Shown here piece by piece: positions 1-9,994 of a DNA stretch of 64,000 nt. Below the pieces are notes generated by a model that had not been told where the DNA came from, searched no databases, and was given only the letters and a program-made list of their open reading frames with translations. Source of the stretch: Rhynchospora pubera (taxonomy: Eukaryota; Streptophyta; Magnoliopsida; Poales; Cyperaceae); the NCBI GenBank assembly GCA_028095005.1, contig CM051460.1, positions 113,557,039-113,621,038 of the forward strand. Reading direction: 5' to 3'. The translations under genes were made by a program, and so were the position numbers. Position 1 is the stretch's first letter. Every line of letters starts with the position of its first letter.

Positions 1-417
1 AACATAAATAAAAAAGTCTAACAATAAAAATTTATGTAAAAATCATCTTTCTTATAGTGATTAAAAATGTTCCATTCCAATGACTATTGACACTTAAATT
101 CAAATCATGGAATGCACTTGTTGCTAAATTCTTTTGCTGTAGGAGTATTTCATAATTTTCAGCCATTCAAGTTCCCAGAAAGACCCTGCAATTCTGGCTT
201 GCTAGCAGGAGAATGTTCAATCCAACTTCAGAAGCTTGGGATGAACCCTCGTTGGCCCGTGTGGTAGCAAGGTGCCAACTTAATTAACTTTTGATTGTTC
301 AAAAACAACCATTTGAATCATGATGTTAGAGGTTCTCTTTTGTACTATCAAAATTAAGCCAGTACTACAATACTTCTTGTATTGTAGCAAATTTGTACTT
401 ATTTACTTGGGTACAAT
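1..417 (+). promoter_or_regulatory. Upstream block of the first peptide gene, shared with three other places
   Basis: No gene is seen here. Bases 60-175 match 8230-8350 and 40770-40890 in diverged form (a run beginning GTTCCATTC and later AATTTTCAG). Bases 176-400 match 4866-5090 closely, just upstream of the second peptide gene. A weaker match to 240-400 lies at 8600-8730 and 41150-41280, including the word TTGTACTATCA. It is therefore the conserved 5' flank of an ancestral gene unit, likely holding distal promoter sequence. The role is inferred from conservation and position only. Confidence 0.5.
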
Positions 418-524
418 CTCAGTTCGATATGTCAGATGTCATATATGCTTCGCTCTCAGTTCGGTATGCCAGACCTGTCAGGCTTCGCTCTCAGTTCGGT
501 ATGCCATACCTGTCATGCTTCGCT
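418..524 (+). repeat. Three tandem 35-37 bp repeats in the promoter of the 603-1017 gene
   Basis: Three head-to-tail units start at 418, 455 and 490. Each runs from CTCAGTTCG through a TATGYCAGA-like centre to GCTTCGCT. The array ends about 20 bases before the TATA box at 543. The same array is present at about 5109-5220 upstream of the paralogous gene, so it predates that gene duplication. Confidence 0.8.
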
Positions 525-542
525 CCATGAAAACAGAGCTAT

Positions 543-549
543 TATATAA
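543..549 (+). promoter_or_regulatory. TATA box of the 603-1017 peptide gene
   Basis: TATATAA lies 54 bases before the start codon at 603. The paralog has the same word at 5525-5531, 55 bases before its start codon at 5586. Conservation of word and spacing supports a core promoter. Confidence 0.7.
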
Positions 550-602
550 GCATGATGTGGGAAAGCCGCTCATCAATAGAGAAAAAAGAATCTTGTGTGA
601 AA

Positions 603-1017
603 ATGAATACAAAGGCTATTTCGTTGCAATGCATGCTTGTATTCTTGGTGGTAACAGGATCTCTAATTTGTTCTTTTACAGATGCCACCCGAAACCTACG
701 GGATAAAGGTCTCTCTCTGCTTTCTGTATTGATTTTTTCATCTCAATTTGTAGCACAAAACTTCCGGGTAATGTTATAGCCCGTAAATTGCATCAAGGGC
801 TCTTGTCTCATTGCAATTCGCAAATGATTTCTCCAGTTATACTACTTGTAGTATACTAATGTATTTTTCTTCAGGACTGGTAGAGATTGGCGAGGAAGAT
901 AGATCAATATCCGGACTCCCAGTCCCAGGAAGTGGTGCCCTTGCTAATGTTGGGCGTTTAGCAAATACTACACCTCGCAATCCATTGATCTGCCCCCCTG
1001 CTTGCTCCAAGCCATAG
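603..1017 (+). CDS. Small secreted two-cysteine peptide precursor, 82 aa, two exons
   Basis: Exon 1 is 603-708 and exon 2 is 875-1017. The 166-base intron starts GTCTCT and ends TTCTTCAG, in phase 1. The start is the ATG giving M-N-T-K-A-I-S; an in-frame upstream ATG at 552 lies too close to the TATA box to be used. Residues 1 to about 28 form a signal peptide with hydrophobic core CMLVFLVVTGSLICSF, followed by ATRNLRDKG. The tail is acidic (EIGEEDRS), then GRLANTTPRNPL and C-PPA-C near the end. Signal peptide, intron position and phase, and Pro/Asn-rich two-cysteine tail match the RALF-like genes elsewhere in the window. The tail itself lacks the SYGAL and PY motifs, so I place it as a divergent relative. 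A secreted signalling or defence peptide is likely; the receptor is unknown. Confidence 0.72.
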
Positions 1018-1195
1018 CTAGAATTAATTAATATGATCCGTTGGAATTGGATGTCCCGAAGGAGAAAGACCTACTTCAAGAACGATAAATTTATTAATGT
1101 TACGACTTTATAGTTGTAACACAAAAGCTATTTAATGAATAAAAAGAGGCCGTTCTTGTCGGAGATGATGTTTAGATGAAGAAAATAAAATTAAA

Positions 1196-1390
1196 GCTTT
1201 GATCAAAATGATTTTATGCGGAATTTTATTTTATTTCATTTCATTTGTATTGATTTTTCGAGATTTCGATGGATCTAATAGATAACATAGAAATTCTAAC
1301 AAAATGACATCAAATTCATTCATTTTGATCTAATTTAATGAAATGAAATTTTATGCTAAAAAAAATATCATTTTGATCTCGGCCTAAGTC
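1196..1390. repeat. MITE with GATCAAAATGATTTTATGC-type inverted ends
   Basis: The left end reads GCTTTGATCAAAATGATTT and the right end carries the inverse (GCATAAAATTTC reversed, then ATCATTTTGATC). Related copies lie at about 6173-6405, 8352-8520 and 40910-41085. The copy at 6173 sits at the matching place downstream of the paralogous gene, so that pair was inherited through gene duplication. Confidence 0.55.
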
Positions 1391-1437
1391 TGTAAGAGTT
1401 AATTAAGAAAAGAATTATCTATACATTGCGTGGTTTA

Positions 1438-1997
1438 AATGTAACACCCCACCGCTTTGATCTGATTTTAATCACAGTTGACCGAATTTTACTTGTTGAC
1501 CAGAGTTGACCACATTGACCCTTGACCAGTCAAATTTTTGACTTTATGTTGACCGAAAGTATAAGAAAATAAATTAACCGCTTTGAACATCTCTTTGATT
1601 TAGTTGAAAAAAAAAAATTAACGCAACATGCAGCTTGCCACCTGTCCATCTTTGTTGCGTGTCCCCTGCATGTTGATTCCCTTGTGTAGTTGTGTATATA
1701 CTTAGTTTTCATTTTCCTCTCAAAATTAACTAAGTTCATTCTCCATTTCTCTCACGATTTAGCCAAACAGAGAAAACCAATATAAATGATGAGATTTAAT
1801 TTTGATATACCGATTGAAATATTGATTGGATGATCGATTGGAATTCTTAATTCTATGTCGCAGTCGAGTTAGATCTGTTAGTGATTTCTGGACCGTCCTA
1901 TTAGATAACCGGACTTCTCTATATTTAATTTCGTTTTGATTGAATGATTTGATTTATTGTTTGATTTTAATTGAATATGTCTATCTGAATTGTGATC
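1438..1997 (+). mobile_element. Partial Ty3/gypsy-type LTR with a cluster of TTGAC words
   Basis: Homology between the two downstream flanks of the tandem peptide genes breaks exactly here (GCGTGG at 1428 and at 6456). The inserted DNA starts TGTAACACCCC, a common start of plant gypsy LTRs. No matching right end or target duplication is visible, and the stretch runs into a possible CACTA end at 1998. It contains eight TTGAC cores between 1478 and 1554. Calling it an LTR is an inference from the terminal word and the insertion boundary. Confidence 0.45.
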
Positions 1998-4796
1998 CAC
2001 TACAACAGAGATGTCCTATAGATAGACACAATTATGTTTCAGAATGCTTCTAAAAATCTAGCAAAATTTCTTTGCAAGATCTATTATAGTCTTGCACAAC
2101 TCAGTCTTGCAAAGTGCTATTGGAAGACTTATTTGTGGTGTTGGTAAAGAAGAAAATTAGTCTAGCAAGATGAAATTTCCACTACACCTTTTTATTTCAA
2201 TAATAGCATGACAAAAAAATCTTCCAACGGTGAATCTCTTGCTACACCTTTTATTTCAATAATAGCATGAGCGAATTGTCTTGCCGTATTTATTATTTTA
2301 TAATTTTATAATTCTATTATAATATGATTAATTTAATATCATATATTTCTTGCAACACCAAATGGGACAATTAGGAAGACATTTCAATTCTAGCTAAATT
2401 TTCAATTTATTCACATTTGTATATAATTAAATGAAACTATACAAATTAATGTTAAATTAAAATCAAAGATTCTTAATATTGCAACAACAACAATACAAAA
2501 TATTAATCATCAATCTCAATTTTTAATTATATCAAACATCATTTATTTATATTACAACATCAGCATAACATCAGCATCATTTATTTAAATAGAAATAGTA
2601 GTATCTTTTGTACAATGAAATACGATAAACCTTGACCCCCCCCCCCAACCAATAAGAAAAAAATGTTAATCCAAGCAAGATCTTCTGGCATGTTCCCAAC
2701 ACTTCACACTTCATCTTCAATTTAAAAACCTATATAAATATGATGTAAAATGATATAATGGAAATCAAGTTAATAGAACTTAAGGAGGGAAGACTAATAA
2801 TTAATCGATCAGAAGAGGAAAGCGTGATACGTACCTCATGACGAGAACATGCAAAGGAAATGTACTTAGACTGGAGAACTTGAATTAGTACCTAATTACA
2901 TAATGAGACTAGATCACATTAATTTAATGAACATCAACCCACAATTTACATATCGAAATAGCATCATGGATATAAAATTACATGAAGGTCAAAGGTCCAA
3001 CAAATTACCAGAATTGATAACCAGACCTTTTAAAAGTATTTAAACAATTAAACAAATTAAAGACATTAAAAATTAACTAAAAAACTTGTTACATACCTAA
3101 TATTTTTTCTAGTAAAGCATACTAGCAAAATTCGAAATATGAAGCAAATATCACCAACTCTTTGAAGGAATTTCTCTTGTACGCTACACAAAACAACAAT
3201 TTGTAGTGGAGTCAGTTAATCTAAGTTAGTTGAATGCATAAAAAAAATTATATATGATAGTAGAATAAGTCTTAATGCACCATAATTTCACATTTTTGGT
3301 CTTGCAACAAGTACTAACAACAGAGCGGCCTTATGATAGCTATTCAACAATAAATATTAATTAAAAGGACCATAAATTTGTGCTACGAAATATTTATGCA
3401 ATAAATGATTGACAAGTAAAGATACTACCTGATAATGATATGAATTTATATCAGTCCCTTCACTCTTGTTCCTACATGATAATATCATCATTGTGTAAAT
3501 ATAAATAAGATACAGGGACTTCTCCCATCCTTATCTGCCTGCAGCTCCCTCGACCTACACAAATATAAATAAGATACAGGGACATAGGATAGTCAGATCC
3601 ATCAAATATCTGTAGAAAAAATATTTTTCTAGAGATATGATCTGTACTTGATTATAAGATTCTTAACAAATTCAGATCCTTAATTCAATTTGATCGATAC
3701 AGAAAGAGAAGCATATTATTTACCGATTATAAGAGAGAGATTCGGAGTTGGGAAGAAACATCTCTACATGGAGTTAATTTAGTTTAGATTAGAATTGCTA
3801 TGATCAACACAGATTGACCAAATTAACTTAACCAGCATACAAAAGAAGTGGCATTGTTAAGTTCATGAAAAGCTGCCTCAATGCAACTCAGTCGCAAGAA
3901 TTTTAACATAAACATATAATTGTGAAAATTAGTCTCAAATTAAATCAAATGAGGTCTAATTGACCATAATTACACAGTAACACCACTTAAGAAGTTGTCT
4001 TAAGTAAGACCAAATTGACCAGAATTCTACTAGATAGAACGTCAATTTATAGAATTAAAATTTCGATTCAAGAATGATAGACCTTACCCTTCCGATTTAT
4101 GGACCCTTACGTTATGTCGGATACTGAGGAACCTTACGATGGTCCACAGCGATGGTGGTGCTTCGAAGGAGGTTTGACGATTTGAATCTGGCGAAATAAG
4201 TCGGATCTCAGATCGGGAGAGAAGGCGAATGGATCGGTTATGGAGCAAGGCCTGGTGCGAGTCGACGGAGTTGGAGTAGGAGGTCGCGTGTGGTGTGGCA
4301 ACGAGATCAGGCTCGTACTAGGTGATCTCAGATCAGGCCTGAGATGATCTTAGTTTGGATCAGGTACGATAGTGGCGTATGGAGTGGTATGTGGTGGCTT
4401 GGCGACGACGATCAACTGAGGTAACTGTGCGCATACTGCAGGGGACGGGCGATGCGATCGGAGGCGAGGCCGCGAGGATGATGGAGAAATTAGGGTATGG
4501 GCGGCGGCTGATGGAGAAAATATAAGTATCACCATTATTATTAATAAAATTAGCTTCATGGAATTACAGATTATGAGCTAGGAAATTGTTGTAACAAACA
4601 GTATGATTTATATTGAAGAATAATCATTCAAGAATTATGGGAAATGACATGGTACCGTTACATTTGTTTTGAACAGCTAATCAAATTTAACAAATTTAAT
4701 ATACATATTGTAATCTCATAGAAAATAAAAAATATTATAATTTTTGACATTTTAAATATATTTTTTCGAATATTATGAATATAATTATTTGTAGTG
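1998..4796. mobile_element. Possible non-autonomous CACTA-like DNA element
   Basis: The stretch begins CACTACAAC and ends TTGTAGTG, which are CACTA-type ends matching over 8 bases only. No equal 3-bp target repeat is visible (ATC left, CAA right). Inside are repeats of a word near CTACACCTTTTATTTCAATA (2190 and 2241), and a GC-rich leader-like block at about 4080-4540 that stands out from the AT-rich rest. No transposase reading frame was found. Alternatively this is several unrelated old insertions. Confidence 0.3.
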
Positions 4797-5108
4797 CAAA
4801 AGAAATAAATTTTTATTATACATTTAAACGGAGCCAAACGGAGCCTAAATGATTTTTAAATTCAGAAAGACCCTGCTCAATTCTGGCTTGCTAGCAGGAG
4901 AATGTTCAATCCAACTTCAGAAGCTTGGGATGAACCCTCGTTGGCCCGTGTGGCAGCAACGTGCCAACTTAATAAACTTTTGATTGTACAACAAACACCT
5001 CCATTTGAGTCCTGATGTGAGAGGTTCTCTTTTGTACTATCAAAATTAAACCAGTACTACAATACTTCTTGTATTGTAGCAAATTTGTACTTATTTTCTG
5101 GGGTACAA

Positions 5109-5220
5109 TCTCAGTTCGATATGTCAGACCTGTCATATATGCTTCGCTCTCAGTTCGGTATGCCAGACCTGTCATACTTCGCTCTCAGTTCGGTATGCCA
5201 GACATGTCATGCTTCGCTCC
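5109..5220 (+). repeat. Promoter tandem repeats of the 5586-6012 gene
   Basis: Three units of about 35 bases, each CTCAGTTCG...GCTTCGCT, homologous to 418-524. A later insertion at about 5224-5511 now separates this array from its TATA box. Confidence 0.75.
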
Positions 5221-5223
5221 ATG

Positions 5224-5511
5224 GGAAGAGTGCTGTAGGTGACATGAAGGAAGACACGTGTAGACCCAACAATTTCTAATTCGTGATCATCAGGGGCAGA
5301 GTCGGTATTTTTATGTTTTTATAATTTTGATGTGATATTTTGTAAACATTTTTTTTTATTAATGAAAATTGTCAGCTCTTGCTGGTAACCATACTGGCCA
5401 ATGACTGAAATACGGTATTTTCTACCTTAAGACCAGGTACGGCCGTTTCGGTTATTGTTTGGTACACGGTAATCGGTATAATCGGAATTTTCTGGTATCA
5501 TGTAGGTATTG
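5224..5511. mobile_element. Insertion of about 290 bp in the proximal promoter, part hAT-type MITE
   Basis: The homologous promoter at 525 passes straight from CTTCGCTCCATG to AAAACAGAGC, so this DNA is extra here. Its right half (about 5385-5511) resembles the MITE at 12112-12284, with shared words such as CCGTTTCGG, ATCGGAATTTTCTGGTAT and the end GTATTGAAAAC. The left half (5224-5384) is not recognised and contains an ACACGTGT G-box-like word at 5254. Confidence 0.55.
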
Positions 5512-5524
5512 AAAACAGAGCTAT

Positions 5525-5531
5525 TATATAA
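5525..5531 (+). promoter_or_regulatory. TATA box of the 5586-6012 peptide gene
   Basis: TATATAA, 55 bases before the start codon, in the same context (TATTATATAAGCATGATG) as the box at 543. Confidence 0.7.
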
Positions 5532-5585
5532 GCATGATGTGGGAAAGCCGCTCATCAATAGAGAAAGAAACAATTTTGTGTGAAA

Positions 5586-6012
5586 ATGGATACAAAGGCT
5601 ATCTCGTTGCAATGCATGCTTGTATTCTTGGTGCTAACAGGATCTCTAATTTGTTCGTTTACGGATGCCACTAGAAACCAACGGAATAAAGGTCTCTCTC
5701 TCTCTGCTTTCTGTATTGATTTTTTCATCTCAATTTGTAGCACAAATTTTCCGGGCAATGTTATAGCCCATAAATTGCATCAAGGGCTCTTCTCTCATTG
5801 CAATTCGCAAATGATTTCTCTAGTTGTAAAACTTGTAGAGTTGTAGTATTTTAATGTATTTTTCTTCAGGACTGGTAGAGATTGGCGAAGAAGATAGATC
5901 AATATCCGGACAACCAGGAAGCGATCCCCTTTCTAATGTTGGGCGTTTAGCAAATACTACACCTCGCAATCCGTTGCTCTGCCCCCCAAAATGCCACCCA
6001 AGAAAAAATTAA
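5586..6012 (+). CDS. Small secreted two-cysteine peptide precursor, 82 aa, two exons (paralog)
   Basis: Exon 1 is 5586-5691 and exon 2 is 5870-6012. The 178-base phase-1 intron starts GTCTCT and ends TTCTTCAG. Length is 82 residues, the same as its paralog at 603-1017. Signal peptide: M-D-T-K-A-I-S-L-Q-C-M-L-V-F-L-V-L-T-G, then SFTDATRNQRNK. The tail keeps LVEIGEEDRSISG and NVGRLANTTPRNP; the two cysteines are in L-C-P-P-K-C and the end is basic (HPRKN). The tail differs in the QPGSDPLS segment and after the second cysteine. Splice sites, frame and length are all kept, which argues for a functional pair. Function is unknown beyond a probable secreted peptide. Confidence 0.72.
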
Positions 6013-6780
6013 TATGATCCGTTGGATGTCCCGAAGGAGAAAGACCTACTTCAAGAACTATAAATCTATTAATGTCACGACTTTAGTAGTTGTGACACAA
6101 AAAAAATTTAATGAATAAAAAGAGGCCGTCCATGTCGGAGATGAAGTTTAGATGAACAAAAAAAATTAAAGCTTTGATCAAAATGATTTTTATGCGGAAT
6201 TTTATTTATTTCACTTTAATTGAATTGATTTTTTTTTTGAGATTTTGTTGGATCTAATAACATATAAATTTCGACCAAATATCATCAAATTCATCCATTT
6301 TGTTACCACCCCCAAAAAAAAAATCATCCATTTTGATCTAATTTAATGAAAAAAAAATCTCATGTTAAAAAAAATACTATTTTGATCACGGTCTAAGTTT
6401 GTAAGAGTTAATTAAGAAAAAAGAATGAAATCTATTCTGTAATTATGTATACCTTGCGTGGCTTAATTTATACTTTTTGGCACAAAAATAATTTCAATTT
6501 TCTTTGTTATATGGTGGGCAAGAAGATTATTAATTGTAACCTTTCAGCTTTTGTTTTCTAGCTTTATACAACGAGAAACACTTTATTTTTTCTGTTTTAT
6601 ATTCGTTTTATCTTAGTTTTAGTTCATACTGCATTACTATTTTATTTGTTTTATCGTCGTTTAAACGCTAAATCATCGTCCAATGTCAAACTGCACAAAT
6701 CGCATTTAAAAACACCGATGAGAATACAAACATAGCAATGCCTTATAACAAAAGTATATATACTCATTGCATTCTTGTAT
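6013..6780. other. Downstream flank of the second peptide gene
   Basis: Bases 6013-6463 align with 1022-1437 and include a MITE copy at about 6173-6405. From 6464 to 6780 nothing coding or repetitive is recognised. Confidence 0.5.
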
Positions 6781-6784
6781 AGGG

Positions 6785-6896
6785 ATTATTCAATAACGAG
6801 AGGAACGACCACTTAAGGGTTATTCACCCTTGTATTCTTGAATTAATAGTATATATACTCATTGGAATGCCTCTCGTTATTCACTTCAGTTTGGTG
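6785..6896. repeat. Short inverted repeat with AATAACGAGAGG ends
   Basis: The word ATAACGAGAGG (about 6791) and its complement CCTCTCGTTAT (about 6871) face each other about 70 bases apart. This could be a small foldback element or a remnant of a larger one interrupted by the LINE tail just downstream. Confidence 0.4.
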
Positions 6897-6975
6897 TCCT
6901 CCTGAATATGATGTTCAGATTGCTTATTCGACCAAGGGGAACCAAACACGGAATCAATAAGCGGAGCAGCTTGTT

Positions 6976-7200
6976 GTCAGTGAATGTTATTACTGGTAAT
7001 CTCAGAGGGGCATGGGATGTGTTGGTTGGCAAGTAGTTGTAAGTCGTTTGGTAGGCTGTTGTTTTTGTATTTTTTAGCAGGGGTTTATGGGTTCTTCTCG
7101 GCTACTTGTGTGATGTTAAATTTTATAACACTTGGGTTTCTATTCAATGAAAACGGGCTCAATGGCCTTTTTTTCAAAAAAAAAAAAAAAAAAAAAAGCC
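6976..7200 (+). mobile_element. 5'-truncated LINE tail with poly(A) and target duplication
   Basis: About 225 bases end in CAATGGCCTTTTTTTC plus an A-run of about 22 (7176-7197), as in plant L1 tails. The flanks AGCAGCTTGTT (6965-6975) and AGCAGCTTATT (7201-7211) form an 11-bp target duplication with one mismatch. Only a 3' untranslated end is present, so it is dead on arrival. Confidence 0.65.
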
Positions 7201-7507
7201 AGCAGCTTATTCCAGTCCTAATTCCTCCGAGGTTTGGCAGAACAAGAGGGAACGAACAATGGGAGTCGAATAATTCGTTCCATGTTCACCCTTCTTCCAA
7301 ACACTTGCAGCTCTTTACTCTTTCTCTGGCACACATTTGCCAATCGTACAATTGTCTATCTGTACCATTACCTAGGAAATTGGCCTATCCGTTTCCCCAC
7401 CTCTTTGATTCATTCTGCAATAAACAGATCTGCAAAACAGGGTAAAATTTTAGTTCATTTCATCTTGCAATTTGGGGCAAATTTTATCGTACGTAATAGA
7501 TGTCTAT

Positions 7508-7664
7508 GGGTGCGTTTGGATCGTTGGAAGAAAGAAGAAGAAGAAGAAAGAAGAAGAAAAAAAATTATAAACAATCCAAACTCTTCACAAAGTTACACAC
7601 TTCCCAATACTTCTTCTCACTTCTTCCCTTCTTCCTTTCTTCCCACACCTATCCAAACGCACCC
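7508..7664. mobile_element. MITE with GGGTGCGTTTGGAT ends and 3-bp target duplication TAT
   Basis: The inverted ends GGGTGCGTTTGGAT and ATCCAAACGCACCC enclose 157 bp, flanked by TAT at 7505-7507 and 7665-7667. A same-size relative is at 45324-45480. The ends look PIF/Harbinger-like but the target repeat is not the usual TWA. Confidence 0.75.
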
Positions 7665-8229
7665 TATATATAAATCCATTACTGTAATAGCATGTGAGTT
7701 ATTTTAAAATCAATTGTCTAACAAGAAAATCCAAAAACTTATTTTGAATCAATTAATGTATTTATCTTTTTTATTTCAAGAACAAAAAACGGATAAAAAC
7801 ATTAATTGATTAAAAAAAAATATGTACTAATTAATATGTTCCTAGATATTTTTTTTTGTAGATTTTCTTAAATAAAATCATATGTTTTTTTTTTTTTTGG
7901 ATATGCTTGACAGAGACTGTCTAGGGGAAAAAAAAATACTACGTTCTCTCTCATTGACCTCTAGTCAATCGACAAGCTTTTCAACAGATTCGCGACCAAC
8001 GGAAAAAAAAAAAAGATAAGAAATTGGACGCCTGGTCTTGATTGCCTTTGGACCTTTTAAAGTTAAATTGGAAAAAAAAAAAAAGAAAAGAAAGCAAGAT
8101 GCTAACAAATTTTTTGTTGCCGGACGTAACATTTTCTATTTTTTTTCTTGAGATTCTGAGAAATGATAAAATGAACAATATTTGTATATGTATGCTTGAC
8201 TCTTTGACTAACATTGGAAGCACATTAAA

Positions 8230-8730
8230 AAAATGTTCCATTCGACTCTTTCCAATTACTGTCGACACTTAATTTGAAATCATACACCAGTAGCTATAAT
8301 TTCTTTTGTTATAGCATTTCAATAATTTCCAGTTAGTCAATTCTTAGAAGACATGCACAAAGGCTTTGATCAAATTGGTTTTCATAACAAATTTCATTCG
8401 ATTAAAATTTATTTTTCAGGATTTTGCCAGGTCTAATAATATAGAAATTTCGATGAAATAAAATGAAAAACGTTTATTTTGATAAAAAAAATTCTATTTA
8501 AAAAATTATGTAAAAAAGAAGTCTATTAATGACCAAAAAAATACTTAAATAATTTCTATTTGGAAGGATTGGGATGTACTCTTGTTGCCGGGAAGGTAGC
8601 AATTGGAACTCTGTTAAATTTTGATAGTACAAATACCCCAATTTGCAAGGTACGCTGATGTGAAAGGTTCTTTTTTGTACTATCAGAACGAAGTGAGGGC
8701 TGCAATTCTTCTAGCATTATACCAAAATTA
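8230..8730 (+). promoter_or_regulatory. Orphan copy of the peptide-gene upstream block
   Basis: Bases 8230-8350 and 8600-8730 align in order with 60-180 and 240-400 upstream of the gene at 603. No signal peptide, TATA box or second exon follows. This is best read as the 5' flank of a lost paralog. The same orphan is in duplication copy 2 at about 40770-41280. The insertion between the two blocks resembles the MITE at 1196. Confidence 0.5.
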
Positions 8731-9157
8731 TAATTTTATATGGTATAATTAACTTCCCCGCCTCAAGTTTCAGAAAAAAAAAAAAAAAACTTCCACCTCA
8801 GTGCGTACCAACAGCTTGTACATAAATATTTTTTTAGTAATTAGTTTCTCAGTTTTCAATAGAAAACCATTTAAAAAAAAAACAAGCACTTTCCAATTGA
8901 CCTAAGTCAATTGGCACGTGGTTTTATCTATACTTTCCAAGAGACTAAGCATTCCACTTAATTCTGGAAAAAGCTGAAGTGATATTGCTCACAACTTTTC
9001 CTACGCACTTCAATATCTATTTTTTATCCTTAGGGATAATTTTATTTTTTATTTTTGGATAAACTCAGGGATAATTTTATTATATGCTGAATAAAAATAT
9101 ATAACTTTGATTTTAGAAAGATCATATATTCAATGTATCTACTATTTTATTTTAAAG

Positions 9158-9363
9158 GGTGTGTTTGGATTAGCATGGAATAAGGAATAAGAATAAAAAA
9201 TTTCGGTATGCGTGCTTATTCTTATTCTTGTGCAACCCAAACAACACAAGAATGAAAAATTTGGAACCTTATTCCTATACTAACAAAACCATGGTATAAG
9301 AATAAGAAATTTGAATAAGCACGCATACCGAAATTCCTTATTCCATGCTCATCCAAACACACC
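9158..9363. mobile_element. MITE with GGTGTGTTTGGAT ends
   Basis: The ends GGTGTGTTTGGATTAGC and GCTCATCCAAACACACC are inverted, with a near-palindromic interior around GGAATAAGGAATAAG. Duplication copy 2 lacks it and has about 40 unrelated bases at that place (around 41708). It was inside the unit before the 1144-bp duplication, since 10301-10506 carries it too. Confidence 0.75.
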
Positions 9364-9559
9364 AAAAATGAATGAGAATAACTATTGATTTGTTTTTAAT
9401 AAAATATACTGTAGACTTGGTTTGTTTGGCTGTATTTTCATTTTGATATTTTTACTTGGATTTCTTCTAGCTTCATTACTAAAACTTAATAGCAAAAGAA
9501 AAAAAAAACCAATTTAATTCCCAACAAAATATTGAAGATTAGCTGAAATATTAATTGCT

Positions 9560-9835
9560 TTGTTCACTTATTTGCATGTGTGGGCACGGTGTCTTTCGTA
9601 CCTACTTTCATATGCTGATACTTAGTGTGTCATGGTGTATCGTGTCAAACACATGTGTGTTTAGTATCGTGTTGTGTTGTGTTGATAAGAGTTATATCAG
9701 CAACCGTATTGTGTCGTGTCGTGTTGAGTGGAGAAAAATGTCAACACAACACGAAAACTAACACGACAAGGTGGATAATCGTGTTAACACGTTGTGCCAT
9801 AATTGTGTCAATCGTGTCAAACCGTGTTAGAAGCT
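9560..9835. repeat. Degenerate CGTGTT/CGTGTC-rich repeat
   Basis: Many copies of CGTGTC, CGTGTT and their complements occur, including GTGTCGTGTCGTGTTG and CGTGTTAACACG. Similar stretches are at 10700-10980, 11740-11935, 41960-42215 and 42980-43190. They look like the two arms of an older element now split by the foldback at 11148. Reading frames crossing them are repeat artefacts. Confidence 0.5.
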
Positions 9836-9994
9836 TATTATTTTTTTCATACAACTTGCAAAAAATTATTAAAAATTATTTAAAAATAAACAAATCTTAA
9901 GAAATACAAATTAAAATTTTGAGTTTCACTGTCTAGATGGGAATTTTTCTTTTTTTATATTTCATGATACAATGTATTATTAAAATTTAAAAAA

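Larger units (their letters stand above)
8851..9994 (+). repeat. 1144-bp local tandem duplication, first unit
   Basis: The unit starts AGTTTTCAATAGAAAACC and is repeated head-to-tail from 9995 with very few differences. Duplication copy 2 has only one unit (about 41409-42370). The unit holds a MITE and a CGTGTT/CGTGTC-rich stretch; no gene is seen. Confidence 0.9.

Noticed and set aside
4350..4559. Minus-strand frame starting M-K-L-I-L-L-I-I-M-V-I-L
   Set aside because: It looks like a signal peptide, but the hydrophobic part is AT-rich repeat sequence and the rest is Pro/Ser/His leader-like. There is no paralog and it lies in a probable transposon.
7176..7197. Run of about 22 A considered as a simple repeat
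   Set aside because: It is better explained as the poly(A) tail of the LINE because target repeats flank the whole piece.
7234..7707. 157-codon frame after the LINE tail
   Set aside because: It ends inside the MITE at 7508-7664 and contains low-complexity E/R/K stretches from AGAAGAAG repeats.
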